NCBI RefSeq assembly: GCF_006385795.1
Contig: NZ_VFSS01000001.1
Span: 62,001 to 126,000 of the forward strand
Length of the DNA stretch: 64,000 bases
Direction: 5' to 3'
DNA from: [Mycoplasma] falconis
GTDB taxonomy: Bacteria > Bacillota_I > Bacilli_A > Mycoplasmatales > Metamycoplasmataceae
Positions 1 to 10,387 of the stretch are shown here, piece by piece. Position 1 is the stretch's first letter; each line of letters starts with the position of its first letter. Made by a program: the position numbers and the translations under genes. The notes under the pieces are model-generated. The model did not search any database and had not been told where the DNA came from. It was given only the letters and a program-made list of their open reading frames with translations.

Positions 1-766
1 AATCGCCAATATTAGCTAAAATATTTACATCGTTAGCTTGATTTTCATTTAAGCCAAATTTCTTTTGTACTTTTTTAGTTACATGGAAATAAAGCACTTT
101 ATTTAATTCTTTATAGTTTAAAAGCACGTAAGCATTAAATCTAACTCTTTTTTCATCTCTAATTGAAAGAGGAAAGTTAACATTTCATACTTTAAAATCA
201 TTATCTTTATGTAAATAATTCATTACCTCAAAAGTTCTGCTTACTACGTATTCATATTGAAATCTACCTGAATCAGTATTAATACCTAAATAAGTATAAG
301 TTGCAGCTTTGGTGGTAACTTTTCAATTTGCTTTCATTGCGATATAACCAATTTGTTCAGCAGCAGCTGCATAAGTTGCATCTTCTCAAGTGTAATCGTA
401 ATTTATATCTGGATCAACAGGGTGGTGATCAATTCTTAACATGTGAGTAAAGTTTTTATCTAAAATATATTGTGCGAATTGAATTCTATTTGAAGAGTTA
501 GCATCAACTACTACTCCTAATGAATTTTTAAAATGATCCTTAGGAACGTCTTCAAATTTATCAAAATCTCATTCTAAGAACGGAAAAATACCGCCGTTAT
601 CTCCGAAAACATAAACGTTTTTTTCTGGGTAATTAGTTTTTATTAATTCTCTTAATCCAAATTGAGATCCCAAACAATCTCCGTCTGGTCTAATGTGGTG
701 AAATATAAAAATATTGTCATGTTCTTCGATTGCTTTTTTAGCAATTTCTCATGTATTTTTAGCCAT
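1..766 (-). CDS. nrnA: DHH-family phosphoesterase, NrnA/oligoribonuclease type (C-terminus cut by window edge)
   Basis: The minus strand reads open from an ATG at 766, preceded by AGGAGAT, to the window edge, with several TGA codons as Trp. The N-terminal DHH domain shows FHHIRPDGDCLGS (about residues 22-34), a VVDANSSNR stretch and the DHHPVD metal motif near residue 116. Members of this family are cytoplasmic Mn-dependent enzymes that degrade nanoRNA and pApA and dephosphorylate pAp. pApA is the product of GdpP, whose gene is also in this window. About 255 residues are visible; the DHHA1 substrate-binding half lies mostly outside. Mollicutes often carry several DHH paralogues (MgpA-like), so the exact substrate is inferred. 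Confidence 0.85.
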
Positions 767-846
767 TTTTATCTCCTATTATTTTTTAAGTAATTGTTAT
801 AAGTATAATACGTTTAAATTATAAGTTATTTTTAAAAGACAAGAAA

Positions 847-868
847 AAAGAAGGTATTAACCTTCTTT
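847..868 (-). terminator. Intrinsic terminator after smr
   Basis: An 8-bp stem (AAAGAAGG/CCTTCTTT) with a TATTAA loop lies just past the Smr stop and is followed on the minus strand by a T-rich run. Confidence 0.75.
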
Positions 869-871
869 AAA

Positions 872-1117
872 CTAACGATGATAAACTCTAATTTTAGAAC
901 CATTAGAGGTCAAATATTTATAAGGATATCCCTCTTCTTCTAAAAGTTGCTCGGTAACAAATTTCATTGCCCCGCTACCAACTCCAACAATAATATCCAT
1001 ATATTGATTAAAACGATCTTCGTTAAATTCAAACAAAGCTCCTAATAAATAGGCGGTTGCTTGATTTGTATCCATTCCGTGAAGATCTATTTCCATCGGA
1101 AAGAATTTAAAATTCAT
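872..1117 (-). CDS. Small Smr-domain protein
   Basis: This is an 81-residue protein starting at the ATG at 1117, chosen because AAAGGAAAG sits just upstream; a longer frame from 1162 would run well into mutM. It is almost only an Smr domain: the DLHGM motif is near the N-terminus and a GVGSGA segment corresponds to the second Smr motif (usually THGxG). Smr domains occur alone or at the end of MutS2, and they bind or nick DNA or RNA. It overlaps the 3' end of mutM by 11 nt and is probably co-transcribed with it. Its target is unknown, and a repair role is only suggested by the neighbour. Confidence 0.75.
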   Translation of the reverse strand: MNFKFFPMEIDLHGMDTNQATAYLLGALFEFNEDRFNQYMDIIVGVGSGAMKFVTEQLLEEEGYPYKYLTSNGSKIRVYHR

Positions 1118-1940
1118 TTTCTTTCCTTTGGCAATTACTACATAAATATGTACCTCTGCCATTAACTTTTATTTTAGAAGTTTCGCTTTCACATCTTTTG
1201 CAAATCTTAATGTCATTACTATGAATTTGTAAAAAGTTTTGATATGAACCTTGTTTCTGATTTAAACTTTCATAAGAAAACAAAGTTGTTCCACCTAATT
1301 GAAAACTTTTTTCCATAACTTCTGCTGAGGTTTTAATAATTTCAGCAAGTTTTTCTAGTGAAATCATGTTAGCTGGTGTTTCAGGATGAACTTTACAAAT
1401 AAATAAAGTTTCATCAACATAAATATTTCCAATTCCGGAAACAATTGTTTGATCTAATAATTTGGTTTTAATAGCGGTAGTAGACTTTCTTAATTTTTGA
1501 TAAACTTCATTAACATCAATATAAGCCGGTTCATCAGCTACTTTAGAAAGCGGTAAAATTTGGTTGTAATTATTAATGTTTCTTAAATGAAAAGTTCCAA
1601 ACATTCTTGTATCTAAATAATGAAGAATAGAATTATCTTCAAAAATCATTTTCATAATTAAATGTTTTTCGTTAGGGTCTTTATCTTGGTAATAACGATA
1701 TTTTCCTTCCATTCTTAAATGCGATAATAAGACATCATTATTATCAAGAAAGAAAATAATATGTTTACCTTTATTTTTAATATCGACAATTTTTTGACCT
1801 ACTAAAGCTTCAACAAAAACTTCTGGTTGATATTCTTTAAATAACTTAGGATAAAAAATATCGATACTTTTAATTTTCTTATTTAAAATTTTTGGTTTCA
1901 GTGCTTCACACACTGTTCTGACTTCTGGTAATTCTGGCAT
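1107..1940 (-). CDS. mutM: Formamidopyrimidine-DNA glycosylase
   Basis: A bifunctional base-excision repair enzyme that removes oxidised purines such as 8-oxoguanine and cleaves at the abasic site. The 277-residue length is normal. It starts with the diagnostic PELPEV (Pro2 nucleophile, Glu3). The helix-two-turn-helix region reads IVSGIGNIYVDETLF, and the C-terminus has a complete CxxC...CxxC zinc finger (CKRC and CSNC). There is no Shine-Dalgarno; a TATAAT ends 7 nt before the ATG, so the mRNA may be leaderless. The stop overlaps the start of the Smr gene. Confidence 0.95.
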   Translation of the reverse strand: MPELPEVRTVCEALKPKILNKKIKSIDIFYPKLFKEYQPEVFVEALVGQKIVDIKNKGKHIIFFLDNNDVLLSHLRMEGKYRYYQDKDPNEKHLIMKMIFEDNSILHYLDTRMFGTFHLRNINNYNQILPLSKVADEPAYIDVNEVYQKLRKSTTAIKTKLLDQTIVSGIGNIYVDETLFICKVHPETPANMISLEKLAEIIKTSAEVMEKSFQLGGTTLFSYESLNQKQGSYQNFLQIHSNDIKICKRCESETSKIKVNGRGTYLCSNCQRKENEF

Positions 1941-1947
1941 ATTGATA

Positions 1948-1953
1948 ATTATA
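1948..1953 (-). promoter_or_regulatory. -10 box of mutM, leaderless arrangement
   Basis: TATAAT on the minus strand with the predicted transcription start at about 1941, one base before the ATG. No ribosome binding site can fit. Confidence 0.55.
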
Positions 1954-2022
1954 AATATAATTTATAATTTGCTTAAAAATAACAGTTTTATTGCTTTATT
2001 TTTTTAATTAAGCTTTTTTTGT

Positions 2023-2121
2023 TATAATTAAGCCGTTACTTATAGAGTAACCATTCTAAAAAGGTTTACAAACTGGTGAAACAGTACCTCAAAGATGAGA
2101 CAAAATATAAGGAGGATTTAC
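2023..2121 (+). promoter_or_regulatory. Promoter and structured 5' leader of rplU-rpmA (L21-leader-like)
   Basis: TATAAT at 2023-2028 is followed by a leader of about 90 nt holding a GTTAC/GTAAC hairpin (2035-2051), an AGGT...ACCT helix with an inner CTG/CAG pair (about 2060-2087), a small CTC/GAG hairpin, then a strong GGAGG. Autoregulatory L21 leaders are known upstream of rplU in Firmicutes. I matched position and general shape only, not a consensus. Confidence 0.5.
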
Positions 2122-2424
2122 ATGTTTGCTATCATCGAAACCGGTGGAAAACAATTACTAGTTAAATCTGGTGATGTGATTTACATCGAAAAAATCGAAG
2201 GCAATGAAGGCGACCAAGTTACTTTTGACAGAGTTTTAGCTGTTGAAAATCTAGTTGGAACACCTTATGTAGAATCTGCTTCTGTTTTAGGAACCATCGA
2301 AAAACAAGGAAAAGCTAAAAAAATCGTTGTTTATAGACACAATGCTAAATCAACCCACAAACGTAAATTAGGACACCGTCAACCATATACAAGAATTAAA
2401 ATTTCAGAAATTAAGGTTAAATAA
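2122..2424 (+). CDS. rplU: 50S ribosomal protein L21
   Basis: A 100-residue large-subunit protein that binds 23S rRNA. It begins [11 protein letters not shown], the conserved L21 start, and contains the [12 protein letters not shown] motif near the C-terminus. The ATG at 2122 is preferred over an upstream in-frame start at 2095 because GGAGG lies 6-7 nt upstream and the conserved N-terminus begins there. The stop overlaps the rpmA start (TAATG). No prp-type protease gene lies between rplU and rpmA, unlike in most Firmicutes. Confidence 0.97.
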   Translation: MFAIIETGGKQLLVKSGDVIYIEKIEGNEGDQVTFDRVLAVENLVGTPYVESASVLGTIEKQGKAKKIVVYRHNAKSTHKRKLGHRQPYTRIKISEIKVK

Positions 2425-2699
2425 TGGCTCATACGAAATCAGGTGGAACAACCTCTAATAGTAGAGACTCAGCCGGAAGAAGATTAGGCGTTAAAGCTAC
2501 TGACGGTCAATTTGTGTTAGCAGGAAGCATTATCTATAGACAAAGAGGAACAAAAATTTTCCCAGGCAACAATGTTGGTAGAGGAAAAGATGACACTCTA
2601 TATGCTTTAATCGATGGAATTGTAAAATTTGAAAACAGAATCAATCGTAAATTTGCTTCAGTTTATTCTGAAGAAGAACTTGCTAAAAGAAATAAATAA
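2424..2699 (+). CDS. rpmA: 50S ribosomal protein L27
   Basis: A 91-residue protein at the peptidyl-transferase centre. It starts [16 protein letters not shown], so the mature N-terminus follows the initiator Met directly, and the Prp-cleaved extension typical of Firmicutes is absent. The [15 protein letters not shown] motif is conserved. It is translationally coupled to rplU by a 1-nt overlap and followed by a terminator hairpin. Confidence 0.97.
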   Translation: MAHTKSGGTTSNSRDSAGRRLGVKATDGQFVLAGSIIYRQRGTKIFPGNNVGRGKDDTLYALIDGIVKFENRINRKFASVYSEEELAKRNK

Positions 2700-2721
2700 A
2701 TCTTATTAAGCAATGAATAAT

Positions 2722-2748
2722 AAAAATCTGGTTTAAGGCCAGATTTTT
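2722..2748 (+). terminator. Intrinsic terminator after rpmA (works in both directions)
   Basis: A perfect 10-bp stem AAAAATCTGG/CCAGATTTTT with a 7-nt loop and a T run on the plus strand. The A run on the other side gives the converging minus-strand operon, whose stop is at 2754, a T tail too. Confidence 0.9.
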
Positions 2749-2753
2749 TTATT

Positions 2754-4340
2754 TTATAAATTTAATAAAGGATTAGAGTATTTACTTAAAAATTTTTTGA
2801 AAAACTTTTTCAGCTTAGTTGCTACATTTAAATTTGTTTTAATAGTTTCACTAACTATAAAATCTAAATTTTTATATTCAAAGTTATATTTAATTAAAAT
2901 TCATTCATTTTCGTTTAATCAAAATTTAGCTATATATTTTTCTTTTTCTAAAACATGATCTCTTAAATCTTCAATTTGTAAAATATCAATACCAGCTAAT
3001 TGTTTTTGGTTAAAAATTTTAGTTTCAAATGATTCGATATTTTTAAAACTGCATTTATAAGAAAAAGTAGAAATATTATTATGTAAAACGTAAGATAAAT
3101 TCTTTTTGGCATACTCAAAAAAGCTTAATTCTTGAGTTTGATAATAATTAAACATATCACTTAATATTGTTAAAGTTAAATAAGGGTCTAAACTTTGATA
3201 ATTTAATCAAGAATAATAAATTTCATTATTTTCATTTAAATATAAATAGTTATCTTGTTGAGAGACGAAAAATTTATTGTTTCAAACTTCATTAATTTTT
3301 AATTCATATTTTTTAGCAATGTTTTTAAATCCGACTTCATCGTTAGCAATACTGTATTTAATTTCTTTTAAAGGTTGGTATTTTTTGTTAGTTATTAAAA
3401 CGGTATTAGCAAAAACAAAATAATTCAGAATTAAATCATTAATATTAATTAATTGAAAAGTAGAAGTAAATAAATTTTTACTTTCTTTTTTAGCATAAAC
3501 ATAAAGTTTCTTTTTATCGTAGGAAAATTTAACTAAATAATTTATTTGTTTATGTTTTTTAATTAAAATGTTAGGCAATTTTATTTCATTGGGTTGATCT
3601 GGTAAATTATTTTTTTTAATCAAAGTATAGCCAAAATCATTTTTACCCATTATTTTGCGAACAAAATTAATAGATGTTTCATCTCTAATAATTCCAATAT
3701 TAAGAAGTTTGTTAATGCTTTGCGTTAAATTATTTTGAGTCAAAAAATTAGTATATTCGCTAACTAAAATTTCATAATTAATTTTTTTAAGATCATTTTG
3801 AAAAGTTTTGATTGAAAACGGATCTAAAACACTTATTTCTTGGCTAATAGTAGAAAGAATTTTAGTATTAACAGGTTGTCCTGAACCAGTATAAAAACTT
3901 AATTTATATTGACCGTCATAAGTAAAACGAGATAAATAAGAACAAATGGTTATATTTTGAGTCTTAATTAAACTATATTTTAAAAAGCTTTCGTGCACTG
4001 GTTGATTTTTGTCAAATATAATTACATTAATATTATTGGCAGATAATACATACGCCTGATCTAAAACAAATTGATAAAGTTGTTTGTCGCTTCCGTCATG
4101 AGCTAATAAAAAATTAATTTTTTGATTATTATTTTTAATCTTATTAATTAAAGTTTGGGTAATTAATTTAATAGTTAATTCATTAAAGGTTAAATTGTTA
4201 AAACCAATTTTACCTACAAAACTATTTTGATAAAAATTAAAAAAACTATTAAAAGTATCATTGTTATTTTCTTTTAATAAAAATTCTTGAGCTTTTTTAT
4301 TATTAGCAAAATATTTTATATATGTTTGTTTATCATTCAT
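2754..4340 (-). CDS. Degenerate phosphohexomutase-like protein (phosphoglucomutase/phosphomannomutase fold)
   Basis: 528 residues after two in-frame TGA codons are read as Trp. The order of family landmarks is kept but the catalytic residues are not: VGKIGFNNLTF replaces the GTAGLRG start, LLAHDGSDKQ matches the YDGRxNS segment, TICSYLSRFTYDGQYKL sits where TASHNPxxYNGYKV carries the phosphoserine loop, SYDKKKL replaces the metal loop DPDADRL, and EVGFKNIA matches LTGFKFIA. The region after residue 400 (DPYLTLTILSDMF) aligns with the family C-terminal domain. Active homologues interconvert hexose 1- and 6-phosphates. This copy probably cannot. It lies 11 nt after the nuclease gene, as third gene of the restriction-modification operon. 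The homology is my alignment by eye. Confidence 0.55.
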
Positions 4341-4351
4341 AATATACTCTC

Positions 4352-5074
4352 TTAATCTGATAAAGCAGCATAAGCTACTTTTTGAATAAATTCTTCATAA
4401 TCGTTAATTATTAATTGTTTACCGTATTCGCTTTTAAATAATGTTTTAGCAAAATCAATTTCAAATAATTGGTTTTGTATAAAGGCTTGTTTGTATTCTT
4501 CAAAATTATTAGCTTGTACTTCAGGGAATTGCAATAAACCAATAAAGGTTTTGTTAGGAACATGAAAAAATAATATTTCATTATCATGAGACATTATAAA
4601 ATACTTCCCTAAGTCACTTTCATTTACATGTTCTCATTTTTTAATATTTTTATTCTTATCAAAATAAGGAACAGAAATTGGCATTAAAATAAATTGAAAA
4701 TATTTATAATTTTGAGTTCTAACATTAGCGGTTTCTCCAAGCATATTTTCAAAATAATTATTTTTATTTTGTTTAATATTAGACATAAAAAATTTAACTG
4801 ATATGCAGGCAATAAAATTATTATTTTTGAGTATTGCAATATCTATCTTTTTATCAATATATCTTCCGTGTAATAAATATTCTTCCGAACTATTTTCATT
4901 AATAGAAACTATTTTATATTTGTCTTCTTTGTTTTGAGATAACTGGTTAATTTTAAATAAAATATCTTCACCTATTTTAGAATGTAGGCTTTTTAATTTT
5001 TGATTACTTCTTGCTCCACTATTTAGATAAGCAAAAAAACTATCCTTAACTACTTCTAAAAATTCTTTAGTCAT
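4352..5074 (-). CDS. Putative type II restriction endonuclease
   Basis: 240 residues from the ATG at 5074 (AAGGA upstream) to TAA at 4352; one TGA near the C-terminus (4634) is Trp. The middle contains GRYIDKKIDIAI, then ACISVKFF, which suits a PD-(D/E)XK core (D...SVK), followed by a QNKNNYFENMLGET stretch seen in restriction enzymes partnered with adenine methylases. It overlaps the methylase gene by 8 nt, so modification is made first. The target site cannot be read from the sequence. Confidence in a nuclease role rests largely on context. Confidence 0.7.
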
Positions 5075-6482
5075 GTATGTCCTTTTCTAAATAAAATTGA
5101 AGATATTTTTTTAAGTCTTTTGTTGAAAATGTATAATAGCCGCCATTTTTATATTTCTTTAATAGTTTTAAATAGTTTATAAAATCATCACTTAATAATA
5201 TTTTTTCAATTTTCCCTAAATTTAATTCCCCAATAATATAAATACCTGAATAGACTGCAACATTTGGTTTAATTAATTTTATTTTTATATCATTACTTGT
5301 CTTAATTAAATTACTAATAACTATTTTTGGTTTATTAACATCTTTAATAGATTGCGTTCTGCCAAAAGAATATCACTCTTGATTATCAATTAAACTTCTA
5401 TCTTGCAAAGCTTTTTTATTTTTTAATAAGTATTTACGCACATTTAAATCTAATTTATCAAAAGGCAATAAATTGCCGTTTTTGTCATAAGGAAAAATTA
5501 TTTTAAATTTTGTTTGTCTAGATATTTTATAAACATCAATAACATTACTGCTTTTAAATTGAAAATCTTCTTTAATAAATATTTTATCTGCTAAAGTAGC
5601 TAATCCGTTTTTCACTTCAATATTAGATAAAGTTGGTTCGTAATTTAAAATTTGTTTTAATTCTATTAAGCTGTTTTTATTTGAAAAATAAAAATTATCG
5701 TCAATATAAAATAAATCAGCTTTTAATTTATCAATAAAATTTAAATTAAATTTTTGATCTATTTCATAATAATTTACATCTGCTGTTTCTTTGTTTTTGT
5801 CTAAAAGAAATATACCGGTATAAGTGGTTATGTTCTTAAAAACTTGTAAGTGTTTTAAATCAATAAAATCAGTTAATAAATTATTACCAATAATATATTT
5901 TCTTAAAACGGAAGAAGCCTTGCTTTGTAATAATGAGGTTGGGTTAATATAAATTAACTTCCCTTTGCCATTTAACATCGATAAACCAATTTCATAAAAA
6001 GCAATATATAAATCGGTCATACCTTGTTGACTAAATTTACCTAATTTAACATCTTGATAATTATTATTTAAGTTATGTATTCTTACATAAGGTGGATTAC
6101 CAACTACAAAATCAATCTTGTTATTAAATTTTGAAACCTTAAAAGCATTGTCATTAATAATGTCTCATTTTAAATTTAATAAACCGTATTTATTAGCAAC
6201 TGCATTTAAATTATCTAAGGTTTTTAAAAATGATTCTTTATTTATTTCAATCCCATGTATATAGGTTTCTAATTCTTTTTTAAGTTGTTTTAAGTCATTA
6301 TTAAAAATAAAGTAATTTTTTATATATCTATCTACTATCTCTATTAAAAAAGCACCTTCACCACATGAATTATCGATTATATGTTTTTTTAATAAATTTT
6401 GATCTTTATAACCAATTTTATCAAGCATTAAATCGACTATAAACTTCGGCGTATAAACGGCTCCGGTATTTTTTATTGACAT
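5067..6482 (-). CDS. Type II adenine-specific DNA methyltransferase (Eco57I/TaqI-like)
   Basis: 471 residues with two TGA Trp codons (6165, 5373). SAM-binding motif I is DNSCGEGAFL (about residues 38-47) and catalytic motif IV is NPPY (about 131-134), preceded by IDFVVG, which marks an N6-adenine methyltransferase of the gamma class. The C-terminal half should hold target recognition. The start at 6482 has AAGGAG upstream. It heads an operon with the restriction nuclease and the phosphohexomutase-like gene. Methylation protects the host DNA from the partner nuclease. Confidence 0.88.
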
Positions 6483-6568
6483 ATTAAAACTCCTTAATCA
6501 ACACACGTGGGTAAATATATAAATATTTTAACTTAATATTATTAATTTTAATAAGGTAGTAAGTTTTA

Positions 6569-6700
6569 TGCTAAAATATTAACAGTTCACCTCACGTTAG
6601 GTGGATTAACAAAGTTAATATCTTATCCGAGCATTATATTGCTTACTTCACTGAATAATTGGAAATGGGGGCTGCGGCGCCCATTTCGTTTTATTTTTTT
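6569..6700 (+). ncRNA. Unassigned structured RNA with its own promoter and terminator
   Basis: An extended -10 (TGC-TAAAAT, 6569-6577) predicts transcription from about 6584. The RNA of about 115 nt can fold into three hairpins (6586-6592/6599-6605; 6605-6610/6614-6619; 6629-6633/6640-6644) and ends in a GC-rich terminator (GAAATGGG 6662-6669 with CCCATTTC 6680-6687 and two inner pairs) followed by a T run to 6700. No open reading frame is inside. The GC content of the terminator stands out. I could not match SRP RNA, tmRNA, RNase P RNA or a known riboswitch. It may be a free small RNA or an attenuator leader of the dCMP deaminase gene. Confidence 0.55.
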
Positions 6701-6701
6701 A

Positions 6702-6710
6702 TGTTAAAAT
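6702..6710 (+). promoter_or_regulatory. Extended -10 promoter of dCMP deaminase, leaderless arrangement
   Basis: TGT-TAAAAT right after the T run of the preceding RNA, with predicted start at about 6717 against an ATG at 6718. No Shine-Dalgarno is present. Confidence 0.5.
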
Positions 6711-6717
6711 ATAAAAC

Positions 6718-7257
6718 ATGAAAAAAAATAACTTTATATTCGACGAGAAAAAAGATAATATCAAATGAGACATTTATTTTATGTCATTAGCAAAACTTAG
6801 TGCTTTGCGTTCTAAAGACCCGACCACCAAAGTAGGAGCTTGTATAGTAAGCCCTGATAATTACGTTATTTCACTTGGTTATAATGGAATGCCAACCGGT
6901 TACAATAATCAAGAAACTAATAATGATTTAATGTTTTCTTGAGAAAGACCCAAAGATCAATCTGATGTTTTAAATTCTAAATACACCTATGTAGTTCATG
7001 CCGAAGCTAATGCCATTATTAACGCTAATATTAATAATGCTTCAATTATTAAAGGATCAAGCATTTATGTAACTCATTCGCCTTGTTATCATTGTGCTAA
7101 ATTAATCGTTCAATCTAAGATAGCTAAGGTTTATTACGCCGAAGCCTATAAACCCGAATCAGATGATTTTAAAGCTTCAAAAGTAATATTCGATTCTTTC
7201 GGCGTAAAAATGATTAAAATGGAGAAAGATTTTGAAATAGATTTTAAGATCAAATAA
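6718..7257 (+). CDS. Deoxycytidylate (dCMP) deaminase
   Basis: 179 residues of the cytidine/deoxycytidylate deaminase family. It converts dCMP to dUMP, the substrate for thymidylate synthesis. The zinc site is complete: HAEANAI (His and catalytic Glu) and [10 protein letters not shown] (the two Cys). The N-terminal stretch [22 protein letters not shown] is typical of ComEB/dCMP deaminases. Two TGA codons are Trp. The gene is monocistronic, with a leaderless-type promoter upstream and a two-way terminator downstream. Confidence 0.93.
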
Positions 7258-7285
7258 AAACAATCAGCCTAAAAACTGATTGTTT
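7258..7285. terminator. Two-way intrinsic terminator
   Basis: A perfect 10-bp stem AAACAATCAG/CTGATTGTTT with an 8-nt loop lies between the converging dCMP deaminase gene and the first YitT-like gene, with T runs in both directions. Confidence 0.9.
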
Positions 7286-7288
7286 TTT

Positions 7289-8707
7289 CTATTCAATTTT
7301 AGAAGTGTTAAAGTGTCCAAATACGTTTTGAACTTTAATTACAGAAACTCAGGCTGAAGGGTCGGCTTTATAAACTTCTTGACAAATTAAAGTTTGTTCT
7401 AGATATAAAGCGTATGTTTCAATTTTAGTTGTTTCGGTATTAGTATAACCACCGGTAACTTTAGAAATATTATAACCATGTCAGTAATTAATTTCTTTAA
7501 AGTGATTAATAACTGCATCTGGATTTTTAGTATATATTTCCACTCTAATCTTTTTATATTTAGGGTATATAAGTTCTATAAATGCACTATAAATAAAGAT
7601 ATAACCGATTGATGAAACTACTCTAACAATTAAACCACCAGGGTTCATCGGACGACCTTTAGCTACACCTATTCCTTCTAAAACAGCTATTATAAAGATT
7701 GATAAAGCCCCCATTGCTAAAGCAACATAAGTTGAAATTTTACCAACGCTTTTTTGTTTCATTTTAGAAATATAGTAAATAACAAAGTCAGCACCAGCAG
7801 TTGAAGCAGAACCTTTTCAAGAAAGCCCACCAGCAACCCCAGCCATAACTCCACCGATGATGGTATATACAATAATAGGTCAGGTTGGATTAGAAAAACC
7901 TAAACCATACATCGCTTGTACTGTTGATAGTTGTACGCCGATTAAATTTTTAAGATCATTGTTAGCTACAATGTTGCTATTTAATTGATTAATAAATTCA
8001 TTAGTTGAATCAATATTTTTAATTGATCAATATTTTTCTAAGGTTTCTAAAAACAATTGTTTATTAACATGATTATTTTCAGAAGCTCATTTTAAAAAGT
8101 CGCTAAAGTAATTAATTGAATCGGCTTTAACTCCAAAATCATTAGTTAAAGCGGTTTTAAAATCAGAACTTAAAGGAGAATTTAAAAGTAAATCACTTGA
8201 ATATTGTCCATAAGCATCTCAAGGAACTAAATGGTTATATGAAATATCTTTGTTTCAGTTAACGTAATAAATTGAAATATGATGAATTCCGTTTTGTAGG
8301 GTGGGTATTAATAAAATAGATTGTAAGACAACTTGGAATAATAATCAATAAGTCGTCAAAATCATAAATAAACGCGAGTTCTTACGTCAGAAAATAATAA
8401 TAAAAGGTAAATTGAAAGCAAAGTATATATAAGCAAAATAAGGTGCTGTTTGTACTAATGGAATAGTAATCATTTGAACTAAGGCTGATATACCAGTTGC
8501 GATTGTTGCAGCTTTAGCTAAAAAAGTAGCAACTGCTAGGTTATATAGAAAAGCTGAAATGATAATTAAAATCATTTTTTTAGGGGCTTTTTTTCAAATG
8601 TTTAAAAAGTTTAATTTATTAGGATTAATTGAATCGTAATTAATTTTACGGTTTTCTAACTTTTGTTTTTTGCGTTCTGCTTTATCTAATAGTTCTTTAG
8701 TTTTCAC
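7289..8707 (-). CDS. YitT-family membrane protein, copy 1
   Basis: 472 residues, starting with GTG at 8707 behind GAAAGGA. A basic N-terminus is followed by hydrophobic segments (ILIIISAFLYNLAVATFLAK and others), a soluble insert of about 130 residues between the first membrane block and IGGVMAGVAGGLSWKGSAS, further membrane helices, and a C-terminal DUF2179-like cytosolic domain (KKIRVEIYTKNPDAVINHF to QNVFGHF). YitT-like proteins are of unknown transport function; the C-terminal domain is thought to bind a ligand. It is the last of three tandem paralogues. Confidence 0.85.
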
Positions 8708-8769
8708 AAAGTTCCTTTCTTTGATATAAATTTTATAAGAATATATAGTAAAAATTATTAAATAATTTT

Positions 8770-10317
8770 TTATTCAATCTTAGATGTATCAAATTTACCA
8801 ACAACCTTATTTACACGGGTCGTGGCTATTCAAGCATGTGGATCGGCTTTTAATATTTGCTCTTTAATTTGTTTTAATTCTAAAAATAAAACGTAAGTTT
8901 CTATTACGGTTGTTTCTGTATTAGTAAAACCACCAATCACTCTTTCAATATTAAACCCATGTCAATAATTAATATTTTTAAAATGTGAAATAACTAAATC
9001 TGGTTTTTTAGTATATACATCAATTTTAACTTTCTTGTATTTAGGATAAATAAGTTCGATAATCGCTGTATATAAAAAGATATAACCGAAAGAGGAAATA
9101 ATTCTTAAAATTAATCCACCTACATTTAAAGGCTTACCTTGAGCTACGCCAATTCCTTCTAATAAAGAAATAACTGCCACAGAAACCGTACAGAAGAATA
9201 AGGCAACATAACTTGAGGTTCTTCCCACACTTTTTTGTTTCATTTTAGAAATATAAAATACAACAAAATCAGAACCACCGGCACTTCCTGAATTTTTTCA
9301 AGCTAACCCCGAAGCAATTCCAGCCATTATTCCGCCAATAACTGTATATATAATAATTGGTCAAGTTGGATTTGAAAAGCCAGATGAATATAATCTGGAA
9401 ACATTTAAAATGTCAAAAATAATCGCGTTTGTTATAACGTTATTTATTAATATAGTTTGACCATCAAATAAATTATGATAATCACTAAATAAATAATTAG
9501 TTTTAGCTAATTTATCAAGCGTTTCTTTTAGAGTGGTTAAATCTTTAATATTTAAATTATCATTTAATATAGTAGCAAACTGCGTTGAATTTAAGAATTT
9601 AGTATTAATACCTATCGCATTATAAAAATCACTTAAATAAATATTTTGACTATTATCCATTAGTTTAAAAGGTAAATTATTTTCAGTAATATAAGAAGCA
9701 TTATCTTTTACAAACCCATTTCAAGCGTTAATTAAATCTGAAAAATTAGCCGGTATATATCCATCTTTAATTGGTAATATTAAATCACTTGCTTGGGTGC
9801 TTAAATTAATAAAAGTTTTAGTAATAAAAGCTTGGTTATATTGTCCGTAAACTTCTCACGGAATCAATTTAGAATAAGGAATGTTTACATTTCAATTAAC
9901 ATAATAAATAGAAATTTGGTGCAATCCTGATTTAATAATTGGTAATAAAAAGATAGATTGTAAAATAACCTGAAAAAGCATTCATCAAGCGGTACATATC
10001 ATAAACAAACGCGAATTTTTTCTTCAATAATAAATGATTAAAGGTAAGTTTAATAGTAAATAAATATAAGCAAAATAAGGTCCTAAAATCAGTATTGGCA
10101 TCGTAATAGCCTGAGCTACTGCTGAAAGTCCAGTAGCTATCGTTGCTGCTTTGGTTAAGAAAATGCTAACAGCTACGTTATATAAAATTGCTGAAATTAG
10201 GATCATTAACATTCGTTTAGGATATTTTTTAAAAACATTAAAAATATTGACTTTATAAGGATTAATGTCAATTGTATTTTTATTTATTTTTTTAACATTT
10301 TTAACTTTATTTTGCAT
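8770..10317 (-). CDS. YitT-family membrane protein, copy 2
   Basis: 515 residues, the longest of the three copies because of a larger soluble insert (about residues 140-280). The N-terminal MLMILISAILYNVAVSIFL, the IGGIMAGIASGLAWKNSGS block and the C-terminal KKVKIDVYTKKPDLVISHF domain align closely with copy 1. TATAAT at 10330-10335 predicts a 5' leader of only about 6 nt, and no Shine-Dalgarno is visible. It likely has its own promoter because a terminator separates it from copy 3. Confidence 0.85.
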
Positions 10318-10387
10318 AAAAACATATCAATTATATTCTTTTTAATTGTTAATTGTTTCAATTATTTAACTATATAAAGTTAAATAA

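Noticed and set aside
2095..2121. An earlier start for rplU at 2095
   Set aside because: It adds nine non-conserved residues, and GGAGG is correctly spaced only for the ATG at 2122.
6569..6700. SRP RNA, M-box or purine riboswitch for the RNA upstream of dCMP deaminase
   Set aside because: The conserved SRP apical motif, the M-box core after ACGTTAGGTG and the purine-aptamer loops are not present.
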